From the NCBI RefSeq assembly GCF_006385575.1, contig NZ_CP041040.1, forward strand, positions 1,426,001-1,490,000: a stretch of DNA of 64,000 bases. Reading direction: 5' to 3'. Under the pieces are notes generated by a model that ran no database searches, was not told the DNA's origin, and saw only the letters and a list, made by a program, of their open reading frames with translations. A program made the translations under genes and the position numbers. Positions 53,402-61,898 of the stretch are shown here, piece by piece. Within the stretch, counting starts at the first letter, position 1, and each line of letters starts with the position of its first letter. The stretch comes from Microbacterium foliorum. Its GTDB lineage: Bacteria; Actinomycetota; Actinomycetes; Actinomycetales; Microbacteriaceae.

Positions 53402-55596
53402 GGACTGGGGGGTTCGGCATCTTTCTTTCGCGCGCGCACGGGGCGACCTCGATCGCTCCGGCGGTCGTCGAGAAGATTCTCGACGACCTTCTCGAGCATG
53501 ATCTGAGCTGCGCGCCGCATGTCGCGGCGCGACTCGCGGTCGAGCTGTCTGGAGACCCGCAGACGATCCTGGCGGTCGCTGCTCGTCTCGACGCTGATCA
53601 GCGCCGCGGGCTCAGGGCGCTTCCTTCGCCATTGCCGATGGTTCCATCGGTCGAAGCCCTATTCGCTCAGTTGGAGCTCGACGACCGAGATCGTGCGGTC
53701 CTCGTCGCCGTGTCGCTGAGGCTCGACGACAGGCTCGATCCCCTGGTCGATTTCGCGGGTCGATCCGCCGCAGAACTCGCCGGCGGTCCACTTGGTTCAC
53801 TGCTCGACATCCATGCGGGTCGGGTTCGGCTCGCCGATCCCCGGCTGGCGATCTGGTTGCGCGCGACGACAACGTCTTCGATGGCTGCCGCGGTGCACTC
53901 GAGGCTGCACCGGCTCTTCGACGCCCGCGGCGAGAGGGTCGATGCCGACTGGCACGGTGCTCGTGCGGCGGTACACGGCGAACCGGTGACCGCCGGCGAG
54001 CTCACCCGAATCGCCAGAGAGCACTCGGAGGCCGGGCTGAGCGAGCGCGCCTTCCATCTCGCGGCGGAAGCCGCCGCGCACTCAAGCGGAATAGAGCGGG
54101 ATGAGGCGACGCTCGTCGCCGGTGTCGCGGCGATCGCCGCAGGCTATGCGGTCGAGGCGGCGTGCCGACTGGGGAGTCTCTTTCCCGATGGTGACGAGCT
54201 CTATCGTCTGCAGGGTCTCGGTGGGCTGCTCGTCGCCGAGGCGCATCTCCGCGGTTCAGTGCCTGAGGTCGACACGAGCGTCGTCCAGCCGCGCATCGAT
54301 GATGACGCCCACTGGTACTCGTGGGCGCGGGCTTCGGCCTTCGCTGCGATGCTGTGCGCCGAGCGGGGCGACCGCCGCGGGATGCGCTCGTGGCTCGAGG
54401 CGCTCAGAAGAGCGAGCGGGCGCGTCGACGCCGACAGCGAACTTCGAGACCCGGTGGTCGCGCTCGCCTGGCTCGTGATCGGCGACGGTGAGACGGACGA
54501 CGTGCGCGGCACCGGTCCGCTCTCCGGGAGCATGCTCCTGGCACTGCGAGCGGCCGTCGAGGGAGACGTCGACAGGGCTCTCCGGCTCCTCGCTGCCGGG
54601 GACTCTGCGATCGGAGTCGAGGTCGATCCGTTCGTGGCGGGATTCGAGCTCAGCCCCCTTGTCGCGGCCTATCGGGGGATCGTCGAAGTGCTGCTGCTGA
54701 TGTGGCGCGGAGACATCGGCGCGGCGCGCGACCGGATGCTTAGCGCCGCGCTCGAGCTGCCCGTCGCTGTGCCGTTCGCCGGACTCGGCGTCGTGATCGC
54801 CCGTCGCCTCGACCTGGCGGTTCTCGGTCACCTCGGGCCGTTCGCAAAGGCGCTGACTGCCGCGCTTCCCGCACCCTCTCGCATCGATCAGCTCGTGGAT
54901 CGGGGCATCGAAGCATTCCTGGCGGGCAACTCGGCCGAGGCGGCGTCGTGCATGCGGCTCTGGAGAGACCGCGGCGCTCCGCAGCCGACGCTGTCTGTTC
55001 CCGGGCTCGAGGAGGCGATCGTCGTCACGCATGGCGCGTCGTGGCGTCCGCACCGGATCGAGCCACCCGAGATCGCGCTCGCTCAGCGGTTGCGTGTGCA
55101 GATCACCAGCTGCTCGGACGACGAATGGCGTGTCGAGCGTCCGCTCGTCGTCGCCGCTGCGCGGACGCTGACCTCGCCGTTCTCGCGCGGGAGAGTCGAG
55201 GCGATGATCGGTACCAGATCGCTGATCAAGGGCGACATCGCCATCGGAAGAGAGCATCTGTCGATGGCTCGTAACCTCCTCGAGGTCTCCGGTGCGACAG
55301 CGTGGGCGAGGGCGATTGCGGCGCGTCTCGATCGGGTGGAGGTCGCCGACGGCGCCGCCGTCGCCGGCGACCCGCTCTCATCGTGCCGCCGAGTCTGGGA
55401 ATCGATGCTCACCGCTCGAGAGCTGGAGGTCGCGATGCTGGCTGTCGGCGGAGCCTCGAATCGCGACATCGCCGACTCGCTCCACGTGTCGGTGCGCACC
55501 GTGGAAGTCCATCTGGGCCGGGTCTTCGCGAAGCTCGAGGTCAGGACCCGCGTCGAGCTGACCGTGCTCGCGCATCGTATCGGCCAGTTCGTCTGA
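53398..55596 (+). CDS. Large LuxR-type regulator without an ATPase domain
   Basis: The 732-residue protein ends in a LuxR/FixJ DNA-binding helix-turn-helix (about 670-728: LTARELEVAMLAVGGASNRDIADSLHVSVRTVEVHLGRVFAKL). The remaining 650 residues are Ala/Arg/Leu-rich and look like helical (TPR-like) repeats, as in MalT/LAL regulators, but I find no Walker A or B motif; the region corresponding to the ATPase is missing. The ligand and targets are unknown. The GTG at 53398 has only GGGG-rich sequence before it, so the true start may be downstream. It follows rbfA by 64 bases on the same strand. Confidence 0.82.
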   Translation: MGTGGFGIFLSRAHGATSIAPAVVEKILDDLLEHDLSCAPHVAARLAVELSGDPQTILAVAARLDADQRRGLRALPSPLPMVPSVEALFAQLELDDRDRAVLVAVSLRLDDRLDPLVDFAGRSAAELAGGPLGSLLDIHAGRVRLADPRLAIWLRATTTSSMAAAVHSRLHRLFDARGERVDADWHGARAAVHGEPVTAGELTRIAREHSEAGLSERAFHLAAEAAAHSSGIERDEATLVAGVAAIAAGYAVEAACRLGSLFPDGDELYRLQGLGGLLVAEAHLRGSVPEVDTSVVQPRIDDDAHWYSWARASAFAAMLCAERGDRRGMRSWLEALRRASGRVDADSELRDPVVALAWLVIGDGETDDVRGTGPLSGSMLLALRAAVEGDVDRALRLLAAGDSAIGVEVDPFVAGFELSPLVAAYRGIVEVLLLMWRGDIGAARDRMLSAALELPVAVPFAGLGVVIARRLDLAVLGHLGPFAKALTAALPAPSRIDQLVDRGIEAFLAGNSAEAASCMRLWRDRGAPQPTLSVPGLEEAIVVTHGASWRPHRIEPPEIALAQRLRVQITSCSDDEWRVERPLVVAAARTLTSPFSRGRVEAMIGTRSLIKGDIAIGREHLSMARNLLEVSGATAWARAIAARLDRVEVADGAAVAGDPLSSCRRVWESMLTARELEVAMLAVGGASNRDIADSLHVSVRTVEVHLGRVFAKLEVRTRVELTVLAHRIGQFV

Positions 55597-55605
55597 CCGT
55601 CGCGG

Positions 55606-56505
55606 TCAGCGGGGGAGCGACAACATCTCGCCATCGGCCTCGGCGAGGCCGTCGACGATGAGAGAGTCGATCGCACGGTCGCGCTGAAGAGGATCAGGCC
55701 ACTCGGCGAGCACGGAGTCGATCAGGACCGGCACAGGTGCAGCGGCACGCAGGATCCGCAGCACGGCGCCTCTCGCCTGGCGGTCGGAGCCCTCGAACGC
55801 CGCCTGGCGCCTTCTGGTGTCGCCGGTGTCCGGCCGCCCTGCGGCCACCCAGGCGCACACGTCGACCAGAGGGCAGATGTCGCAGCGCGGCGACCGGGCC
55901 GTGCACACGGTCGCGCCCAGCTCCATCGCTGCCGCGTTGAACACGGCGGATTCGACGACATCCGCGGGGAGCAACGAATCCATGAGCTCCAGATCGCGGC
56001 GAGAGGGCGGGCCCGGCTGGGCCTGGCCGAGGATCGCGCGTGCCATCACACGACGTGTGTTCGTGTCGACGACGGGGTGTCGGTCGCCGTAGGCGAAGAC
56101 AGCCACGGCTCTCGCGGTGTAGTCACCGATCCCCGAGAGCTTCAGCAGGGCGTCCACATCATTGGGAACGATGCCCCCGTGACGCTCCGTGATCTCGACG
56201 GCGGCGCGATGCAGCCACAGTGCGCGGCGGGGATAGCCGAGGTTGGCCCATTGCTGCAGCACCTCGGAGGTCGAGGCGGCAGCCATCGCCGGGGGCGTGG
56301 GCCACCTGTCGAGCCACGCCTCGAGGTGCGGTATCACGCGGTTCACGGGGGTCTGCTGCAGCATGAACTCGCTGACCAGTGTGCCCCAGGCGCCGAAGTC
56401 CTCGTGGAAGCGCGGGCGCCTCCACGGCAGGTCGCGTGCTGCGTCCCGATACCAGTGCACAAGCGGCAGAGACACCTCAGCGGTGGCAGGCGATGTCGAA
56501 GGCAC
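55606..56505 (-). CDS. mutY: A/G-specific adenine DNA glycosylase
   Basis: MutY removes adenine mispaired with 8-oxoguanine. The 299-residue protein has the N-terminal catalytic region (DLPWRRPRFHEDFGAWGTLVSEFMLQQTPVNRVIP), the helix-hairpin-helix KLSGIGDYTARAVAVFAYG, the catalytic Asp in VVDTNTRRV, and a complete iron-sulfur loop C-X6-C-X2-C-X5-C. The C-terminal 8-oxoG recognition domain of E. coli MutY is reduced here, as in other actinobacterial forms. GTG 56505 lies six bases after TAGGCT on the minus strand. It diverges from truB. Confidence 0.92.
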   Translation of the reverse strand: MPSTSPATAEVSLPLVHWYRDAARDLPWRRPRFHEDFGAWGTLVSEFMLQQTPVNRVIPHLEAWLDRWPTPPAMAAASTSEVLQQWANLGYPRRALWLHRAAVEITERHGGIVPNDVDALLKLSGIGDYTARAVAVFAYGDRHPVVDTNTRRVMARAILGQAQPGPPSRRDLELMDSLLPADVVESAVFNAAAMELGATVCTARSPRCDICPLVDVCAWVAAGRPDTGDTRRRQAAFEGSDRQARGAVLRILRAAAPVPVLIDSVLAEWPDPLQRDRAIDSLIVDGLAEADGEMLSLPR

Positions 56506-56511
56506 CTCGAC

Positions 56512-56517
56512 AGCCTA
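56512..56517 (-). promoter_or_regulatory. Predicted -10 box (TAGGCT), leaderless mutY
   Basis: On the minus strand TAGGCT is followed by GTCGAG and GTG 56505. Confidence 0.5.
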
Positions 56518-56600
56518 GGCGAACCGGGATCCTGTTCGGGGGTCGAGGCCCGGCCCCCGCGCACGCCAGGGGACGTGCGTGGGAGAGTTCGGACGCATCG

Positions 56601-56606
56601 TAGGCT
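56601..56606 (+). promoter_or_regulatory. Predicted -10 box (TAGGCT), leaderless truB
   Basis: TAGGCT is followed by TGAGAG and ATG 56613. Confidence 0.5.
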
Positions 56607-56612
56607 TGAGAG

Positions 56613-57506
56613 ATGGTCTCGCCCGGCATCCTCCTCGTCGACAAACCAGCTGGACTGACCAGCCACGACGTCGTCGCACGCACCAGGCGCGCGCTCGGCA
56701 CACGCAAGGTCGGGCACGCGGGAACCCTCGACCCGATGGCCACCGGTCTGCTCGTGATCGGCGTCGAAGGTGCGACTCGACTGCTCACCTATATCGTCGG
56801 AGCCGACAAGACCTACGAGGCCACGATCCGGCTCGGCCAGACGACGGACACGGATGACGCGGACGGCGAGATCCTCACGCATGCTTCTGCCGAGTCGTGG
56901 GATCCCGTGACCCCCGAGAGGGTGTCAGCCGAGATCGGAGCGCTCACCGGTGCGATCTCTCAGGTGCCGAGTTCGGTTTCTGCCATCAAGGTCGACGGAC
57001 GCCGCGCGTACGACCGCGTGCGCGCAGGGGAAGAGGTCGTGCTGGCCGCACGCGATGTCACCGTCTCGCGGTTCGACGTCGTCGCCGAGCGGTCCGGTGC
57101 AGGGTTCCTGGATCTCGACGTCGTCGTCGACTGCTCTTCCGGCACCTACATCCGCTCGCTCGCTCGTGACCTTGGCGCCGGGCTCGGGGTGGGCGGTCAT
57201 CTCACGGCGCTGCGGCGCTCGCGCGTCGGCGACTTCGATGTCGCGGATGCGGTGACGGTCGACGATGTCGTCGAGGAGGCGCTGCTGACCCCGGCCGCCG
57301 CGGCCGCGAGGGTCCTCGATCCGCTGTCGGTGTCGACCGAGGAGGCGAGAGACCTGCGTCACGGCAAGAGGCTCACGGGACAGGCCGATCGACTGACAGG
57401 CGCTCAGGCGGCCGCGATCGACCCGAACGGCATCTTCGTCGGCGTCGTCGAAAGGCGCGGCGCTGACCTCAAGAGCGCCATGAACATGCCGGAGGCTGCC
57501 GGATGA
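56613..57506 (+). CDS. truB: tRNA pseudouridine(55) synthase
   Basis: TruB converts U55 of the T loop to pseudouridine in all tRNAs. The 297-residue protein has LLVDKPAGLTSHDVV, the catalytic Asp40 in GHAGTLDPMATGLL, the TYEATIRLGQTTDTDDADGE motif, QVPSSVSAIKVDGRRAY, and CSSGTYIRSLARDLG. It is followed, with a four-base ATGA overlap, by a small membrane protein, then another, then ribF. truB next to ribF is widely conserved; the membrane genes between them are the local addition. Confidence 0.95.
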   Translation: MVSPGILLVDKPAGLTSHDVVARTRRALGTRKVGHAGTLDPMATGLLVIGVEGATRLLTYIVGADKTYEATIRLGQTTDTDDADGEILTHASAESWDPVTPERVSAEIGALTGAISQVPSSVSAIKVDGRRAYDRVRAGEEVVLAARDVTVSRFDVVAERSGAGFLDLDVVVDCSSGTYIRSLARDLGAGLGVGGHLTALRRSRVGDFDVADAVTVDDVVEEALLTPAAAAARVLDPLSVSTEEARDLRHGKRLTGQADRLTGAQAAAIDPNGIFVGVVERRGADLKSAMNMPEAAG

Positions 57507-57871
57507 TCCTCTGGCTGACCATCGCCCAGGTGGCGGTCGCGACCATGGTGGGCGTGTTCTGCGTCTCGCTCGGTCTTGCCGGCCGGCGCCCGAGCGATTA
57601 CACCGTCGGAGCGCTCGCCCTCGTCGAGCTGCTCCTCGTCGTCCAGGTGGTGGTCGCGATCGTGGCGCCCCTGGCAGGAAACCCTCCGACGGGCGACCTG
57701 CTGGAGTACTGGGTCTATCTCGTCTCAGCGGTACTGCTGCCGGTGGGTGCCGTGCTGTGGGCGCTGATGGAGAGGAGCCGCTGGAGCACGGTGATCCTCG
57801 GTGTGGCCGCTCTCGCCGTCGCGATCATGGTGTGGCGCATGCACGTCATCTGGACCATCCAGGTGGCCTGA
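57503..57871 (+). CDS. Small four-helix membrane protein of unknown function
   Basis: The 122-residue protein is four hydrophobic segments with short polar loops (about residues 3-22, 34-55, 68-87, 97-118). It has no motif I recognise. Its ATG overlaps the truB stop (ATGA), so it is translated with truB. A coding gene is likely from that overlap and the steady codon use; function unknown. Confidence 0.75.
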   Translation: MILWLTIAQVAVATMVGVFCVSLGLAGRRPSDYTVGALALVELLLVVQVVVAIVAPLAGNPPTGDLLEYWVYLVSAVLLPVGAVLWALMERSRWSTVILGVAALAVAIMVWRMHVIWTIQVA

Positions 57872-57925
57872 GCCGGTCGGGAGCGCATCCGAGTCTTCTC
57901 GCCCGGATCTAGAATGGAGGACGCT

Positions 57926-58372
57926 ATGAGCACCTCCGTTCCCACCTCCCGCATGAGCGGCATCGGCCGTGTCCTCGTGATCGTCTATGCCGTGATGGCG
58001 CTGGCGGCGACCGGTCGAAGCTTCGTACAGATCTTCCGACAGTTCGACGAGGCGCCTCTCGCCTACTCCCTGTCAGCACTCGCGGCGGTCGTGTACATCC
58101 TGGCCACTCTGGCACTGGTTCTCGCGAGTCGACGCGGCTGGTACGCGGTGGCCTGGGTGGCGATCGTCTTCGAGCTCGCCGGAGTCCTGGCGGTCGGTGC
58201 GCTGAGCATCTTCTTCCCTGAGCTGTTCCCGCACGACACCGTCTGGTCGATGTTCGGGCGGGGGTACCTGTTCATCCCGCTCGTGCTGCCGGTCTTCGGC
58301 ATCTGGTGGCTGCGCACCCACGGGCCGATCCGCGAAGCTCAGCCTGCTCTCCATGCCGAGGCCAACGCATGA
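57926..58372 (+). CDS. Membrane protein of unknown function upstream of ribF
   Basis: The 148-residue protein has four predicted membrane helices (about residues 13-33, 50-70, 76-98, 110-130) and a polar C-terminus. ATG 57926 is chosen over ATG 57914 because GGAGG lies eight bases before it. TAGAAT at 57910-57915 may be a -10 of its own. Its stop overlaps the ribF ATG, so the two are coupled. No known family is recognised. Confidence 0.78.
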   Translation: MSTSVPTSRMSGIGRVLVIVYAVMALAATGRSFVQIFRQFDEAPLAYSLSALAAVVYILATLALVLASRRGWYAVAWVAIVFELAGVLAVGALSIFFPELFPHDTVWSMFGRGYLFIPLVLPVFGIWWLRTHGPIREAQPALHAEANA

Positions 58373-59322
58373 TCGTCTTTCGTGACCCGAGCGATGTGCC
58401 GGACGGCTTCGGCCCGTCAGCCGTGGCGATCGGCAAATTCGACGGCGTCCACGCCGGTCACCGAGCGGTGATCCGTCGCCTGAAGGAGATCGCGGCGCAG
58501 TCGGGAGTCCGCGCGGTCGCCGTCACGTTCGACCGCAACCCGCTCGCTGTGCTTCGGCCGGATCGCTGCCCCGAGAACGTGGTCACGGTCGAGCGCAAGC
58601 TGGAGCTGCTGGGCGAACTCGAGCTCGACGCCACCCTGCTTCTGACCTTCGACGAAGAACTCGCGGCGCGCAGCGCCGAGGACTTCGTGGCCAGCATCCT
58701 GACCGGTGCTCTGCATGTGTCCACCGTGCTCGTGGGCCGTGACTTCCGGTTCGGTCGGGGCGGAGCAGGAGACCCCGAGCTGCTCAGAGAACTCGGGCCG
58801 AGGTATGGATTCACGGTCGAGGTCGTTGACGACGTGTTCCTCGACGGGTCCGGCCGTCGTGTCTCTTCGACCTGGATCCGTGAACTGCTGATGGCCGGCG
58901 ACGTCACCGCTGCCGCTCGCGTGCTCGATCGCAACGTCGACGTGCGCGGCGAGGTCGTTCACGGGCTCAAGCGTGGACGGGAACTCGGTTTCCCCACTGC
59001 GAATCTCTCGGCATCCGTCGACTCGTTCGTCCCTGCCGACGGTGTGTACGCCGGATGGCTCGTCGACCATGAGACGGGACTCAGGCATCGGGCAGCCATC
59101 TCGGTGGGCACCAACCCCACTTTCGACGACGTGCTCGAGCGCCAGGTCGAGGCGCACGTGATCGGCGAGACGGATCTCGACCTGTACGGTCACGATGTGA
59201 CCGTCGAGTTCGTCGAGCGTCTGCGTGGCATGGTCGCATTCGAGGGGATCGAGAAGCTCAAGGCGCAGATGGCCACCGACGTGACGGATGCCGCGAGCGT
59301 GCTGTCGCGCCGCTCCAGCTGA
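58369..59322 (+). CDS. ribF: Bifunctional riboflavin kinase/FAD synthetase
   Basis: RibF phosphorylates riboflavin to FMN and adenylates FMN to FAD. The 317-residue protein has the N-terminal adenylyltransferase domain (VAIGKFDGVHAGHRAVIRRL; VGRDFRFGRGGAGD; SSTWIRELL) and the C-terminal kinase domain (HGLKRGRELGFPTANL; DGVYAGWLVD; NPTFDD). ATG 58369 overlaps the preceding stop (ATGA), consistent with the family start MIVFRDPSDVP. It ends the truB-ribF run. Confidence 0.95.
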   Translation: MIVFRDPSDVPDGFGPSAVAIGKFDGVHAGHRAVIRRLKEIAAQSGVRAVAVTFDRNPLAVLRPDRCPENVVTVERKLELLGELELDATLLLTFDEELAARSAEDFVASILTGALHVSTVLVGRDFRFGRGGAGDPELLRELGPRYGFTVEVVDDVFLDGSGRRVSSTWIRELLMAGDVTAAARVLDRNVDVRGEVVHGLKRGRELGFPTANLSASVDSFVPADGVYAGWLVDHETGLRHRAAISVGTNPTFDDVLERQVEAHVIGETDLDLYGHDVTVEFVERLRGMVAFEGIEKLKAQMATDVTDAASVLSRRSS

Positions 59323-59374
59323 ACTCCGCTCGAACTCTGCGTGTCCTGATCTGCGTCGCTCAGGTCGCATGGCA

Positions 59375-59380
59375 TAGAAT
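59375..59380 (+). promoter_or_regulatory. Candidate -10 box (TAGAAT) upstream of the SNF2 helicase gene
   Basis: TAGAAT lies 151 bases before ATG 59532, in a 209-base gap that holds no supported gene. The -35 match is weak. A transcript from it would carry a long leader. Confidence 0.35.
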
Positions 59381-59531
59381 GAGTCTCGGTGGTCCTTGAA
59401 CCTCGCGCGTCATTCGCTCGTAGACGATCACCGGAAATACTGTTCGTACGGTCCTGGCTCACGCCACACGCGGACACCGAGAACGGCCGACGCATCCCAC
59501 GGATGCTCCGGCCTTCACGCTCAGGAGGAGC

Positions 59532-61676
59532 ATGCCGACCACGGCAACCGCCGCAACACGGCGCAAGAAGACGTCTCGTCGCGATGACGAGGCACCCCTC
59601 ATCCCGATCCTCGCCCGCAAGGTGCGTGAGATCGAGGCGAAGTCGCAGCGAGGGAAGCTCGGGCCCACCAACCGGGTCAAGTTCCAGGTCATCGCGTTCC
59701 TGGTGCGCGAAGAGCGCGCGAGAGTCAAGGCCGATCCGGAGATCGCCGACGCCGCCCGTGCCGAGCTGCTCAAGCGGCTCGACGGCGTGGCCACGATCCT
59801 GGCGAAGACCGCGGCACGCGACACCTCGCTGATCCAGCTTCTCGAGGCCGATCAGGCGACCTCGCCGGTCGCGAAGCGCATGCGACGCGACTGGCTGCTC
59901 GAGTCCGGAGCCGAACTGGCACCCGAAGAGCTCATCATCGCCGACGTGGCGCCCGTCCAGACGCCGGTGGTGTCGGCCGGGATCGCAGAGCGCCAGGTGA
60001 CGCCGCCGTCTGTCGAGGCGCGCCAGCTGGCGAACCCGTTCCTCGCTCCGGATCTCACCCCGCGCGCGACCACGACCCCGCGTCGACGCCTGGACGGATG
60101 GGAGCTCATGGGCCCCCTGTACAAGGCGTTCGAGACGGGAGCCGGGGGAGGAGCCGCGAGCATGGACCTGCCGCCGGCCCCTGAGTACGACCACCTCTCG
60201 CCCAAGGGGCTCGAGGTCATGGTGCACCAGTCGCGCTTCCTCGAAGCGGTGCGCGAAGGTCACCGGAGCTTCCTGCTCGCCGACGAACCGGGCTTGGGCA
60301 AGACCGCGCAGTCCGTGCTGGCCGCGTCCGTCGCCGGCGCCTATCCGCTGCTCGTCGTCGTGCCCAACGTCGTCAAGATGAACTGGGCGCGCGAGGTCGA
60401 GCGGTGGACTCCGCAGCGCAGGGCGACGGTGATCCAGGGAGATGGCGCCGACATCGACGCCTTCGCCGATGTGTTCATCGTGAACTACGAGATCCTCGAC
60501 CGCCACATGTCGTGGCTCGCGTCGATCGGTCTTCGGGGCATGGTCGTCGACGAGGCGCACTTCATCAAGAACCTCAGCTCTCAGCGTTCGCAGAACGTGC
60601 TGTCGCTCGCGAACCGCGTGCGCGAGCGCACCCCCGGCGGCAAGCCCCTGATGCTCGCGCTCACGGGCACACCGCTGATCAACGACGTCGAGGACTTCGA
60701 CGCGATCTGGCGCTTCCTCGGCTGGACCACGGGCGAGAAGCCGGGGCCGGAGCTGATGGAGAAGCTCGACGCGACCGGGTTCACGCCCGCCGACAAGGCG
60801 TTCTACCCGGAGGCTCGCGAGGCGGTGATCTCGATGGGGATCGTCCGGCGCAAGAAGAAGGACGTGGCAGCAGATCTGCCGGACAAGCTCATCGCCGACC
60901 TGCCCGTGCAGCTGGATGATGAGTTCGGCCGCGGAATCCGTCAGGCCGAGCGGGAGCTGGGCGAGCGGCTCGCTGCCCGATACCGGCGGATCATCGAGGC
61001 GCGGGGCGACCGCGGACTCGCACCGGGCGAGATCGATCAGGACATCGTGCGTCTGGTCGCTCAGAACGAGCTCGAGGAATCGAAGGCCGCGGGCACCGGC
61101 GGAGACAACGTCTTCACCATGGTGCGCCGAATCGGACAGGCTAAGGCGCACCTGGCGGCCGACTACGCCGCTCAGCTCCAGCGATCGGTGGGCAAGGTCG
61201 TGTTCTTCGCGAAGCACATCGACGTGATGGATCAGGCAGAGGCGCACTTCGCCGCTGCCGGCATCCGGTCGGTCTCGATCCGCGGCGACCAGACCTCGAC
61301 CGTCCGCCAGCAGGCGATCGACGACTTCAACGGCGACCCCGCTGTGGGTATCGCGGTGTGCTCGTTGACCGCGGCCGGCGTCGGTCTGAACCTCCAGGCG
61401 GCCTCGAACGTGGTCCTGGCGGAGCTGTCGTGGACAGCCGCCGAGCAGACGCAGGCGATCGACCGCGTGCACCGCATCGGTCAGGATGAGCCGGTGACGG
61501 CCTGGCGGATCATCGCGGCACACACGATCGATGCGAAGATCGCAGAACTCATCGACCAGAAGCAGGGTCTCGCAGCGCGAGCGCTCGACGGCGAAGCCCT
61601 CGATGAGGCGGCTGCCGAGCCGGTGCAGCTCGGTGCCCTCATGCACCTGCTTCGGGAGGCGCTCGGGGCCGCGTGA
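59532..61676 (+). CDS. SNF2-family DEAH helicase
   Basis: The 714-residue protein is a Swi2/Snf2-type ATPase. The N-terminal 220 residues are a basic helical region without a recognised domain. The motor has motif I DEPGLGKTAQS (Lys257), DEAH in VVDEAHFIKN (near 340), motif III ALTGTPLIND, motif V VAVCSLTAAGVGLNLQAA-like sequence, and motif VI AIDRVHRIGQDEPV. The order resembles SMARCAL1/HARP-like annealing helicases and bacterial RapA relatives without their extra domains. No helicase-associated methylase or nuclease is next to it, so a phage-defence role is unsupported. CAGGAGGAG precedes the ATG. It is followed by a strong terminator. Confidence 0.9.
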   Translation: MPTTATAATRRKKTSRRDDEAPLIPILARKVREIEAKSQRGKLGPTNRVKFQVIAFLVREERARVKADPEIADAARAELLKRLDGVATILAKTAARDTSLIQLLEADQATSPVAKRMRRDWLLESGAELAPEELIIADVAPVQTPVVSAGIAERQVTPPSVEARQLANPFLAPDLTPRATTTPRRRLDGWELMGPLYKAFETGAGGGAASMDLPPAPEYDHLSPKGLEVMVHQSRFLEAVREGHRSFLLADEPGLGKTAQSVLAASVAGAYPLLVVVPNVVKMNWAREVERWTPQRRATVIQGDGADIDAFADVFIVNYEILDRHMSWLASIGLRGMVVDEAHFIKNLSSQRSQNVLSLANRVRERTPGGKPLMLALTGTPLINDVEDFDAIWRFLGWTTGEKPGPELMEKLDATGFTPADKAFYPEAREAVISMGIVRRKKKDVAADLPDKLIADLPVQLDDEFGRGIRQAERELGERLAARYRRIIEARGDRGLAPGEIDQDIVRLVAQNELEESKAAGTGGDNVFTMVRRIGQAKAHLAADYAAQLQRSVGKVVFFAKHIDVMDQAEAHFAAAGIRSVSIRGDQTSTVRQQAIDDFNGDPAVGIAVCSLTAAGVGLNLQAASNVVLAELSWTAAEQTQAIDRVHRIGQDEPVTAWRIIAAHTIDAKIAELIDQKQGLAARALDGEALDEAAAEPVQLGALMHLLREALGAA

Positions 61677-61694
61677 CACGCGCGTACTGCTAGG

Positions 61695-61734
61695 GAGATC
61701 GGCGTTAAGAACCTCGGTTCTTGACGCCGATCTC
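61695..61734 (+). terminator. Strong terminator after the SNF2 helicase gene
   Basis: An 18-19 pair stem (left arm from 61695 GAGATCGGCG, right arm to 61734 CGCCGATCTC, one G-T pair) with a tiny loop lies 19 bases after the stop. Confidence 0.85.
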
Positions 61735-61898
61735 TCGTGTTGGCTGGGCTCCTCGCTCATATCCCGGGAATCGTCTCGATTCACCGGCAAGATCCCCGGT
61801 TTTCATCGTCCCGAATGGCGCCCGGTCGGGTCGGAGCGCTAGTGTCGATCGCAGGCACCGTCGCCTGTTCCCCTTCCCCTGAACCGTCTGAGGCAAGC

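Noticed and set aside
59532..61676. The SNF2 helicase as part of a DISARM-like defence system
   Set aside because: No methyltransferase, PLD nuclease or DUF1998 gene is next to it; its neighbours are ribF and pfkA.
59190..61790. An 866-codon minus-strand frame across ribF and the SNF2 helicase
   Set aside because: It spans two well-supported forward genes, has no recognisable motif, and its Arg/Asp-rich composition is typical of an antisense reading.
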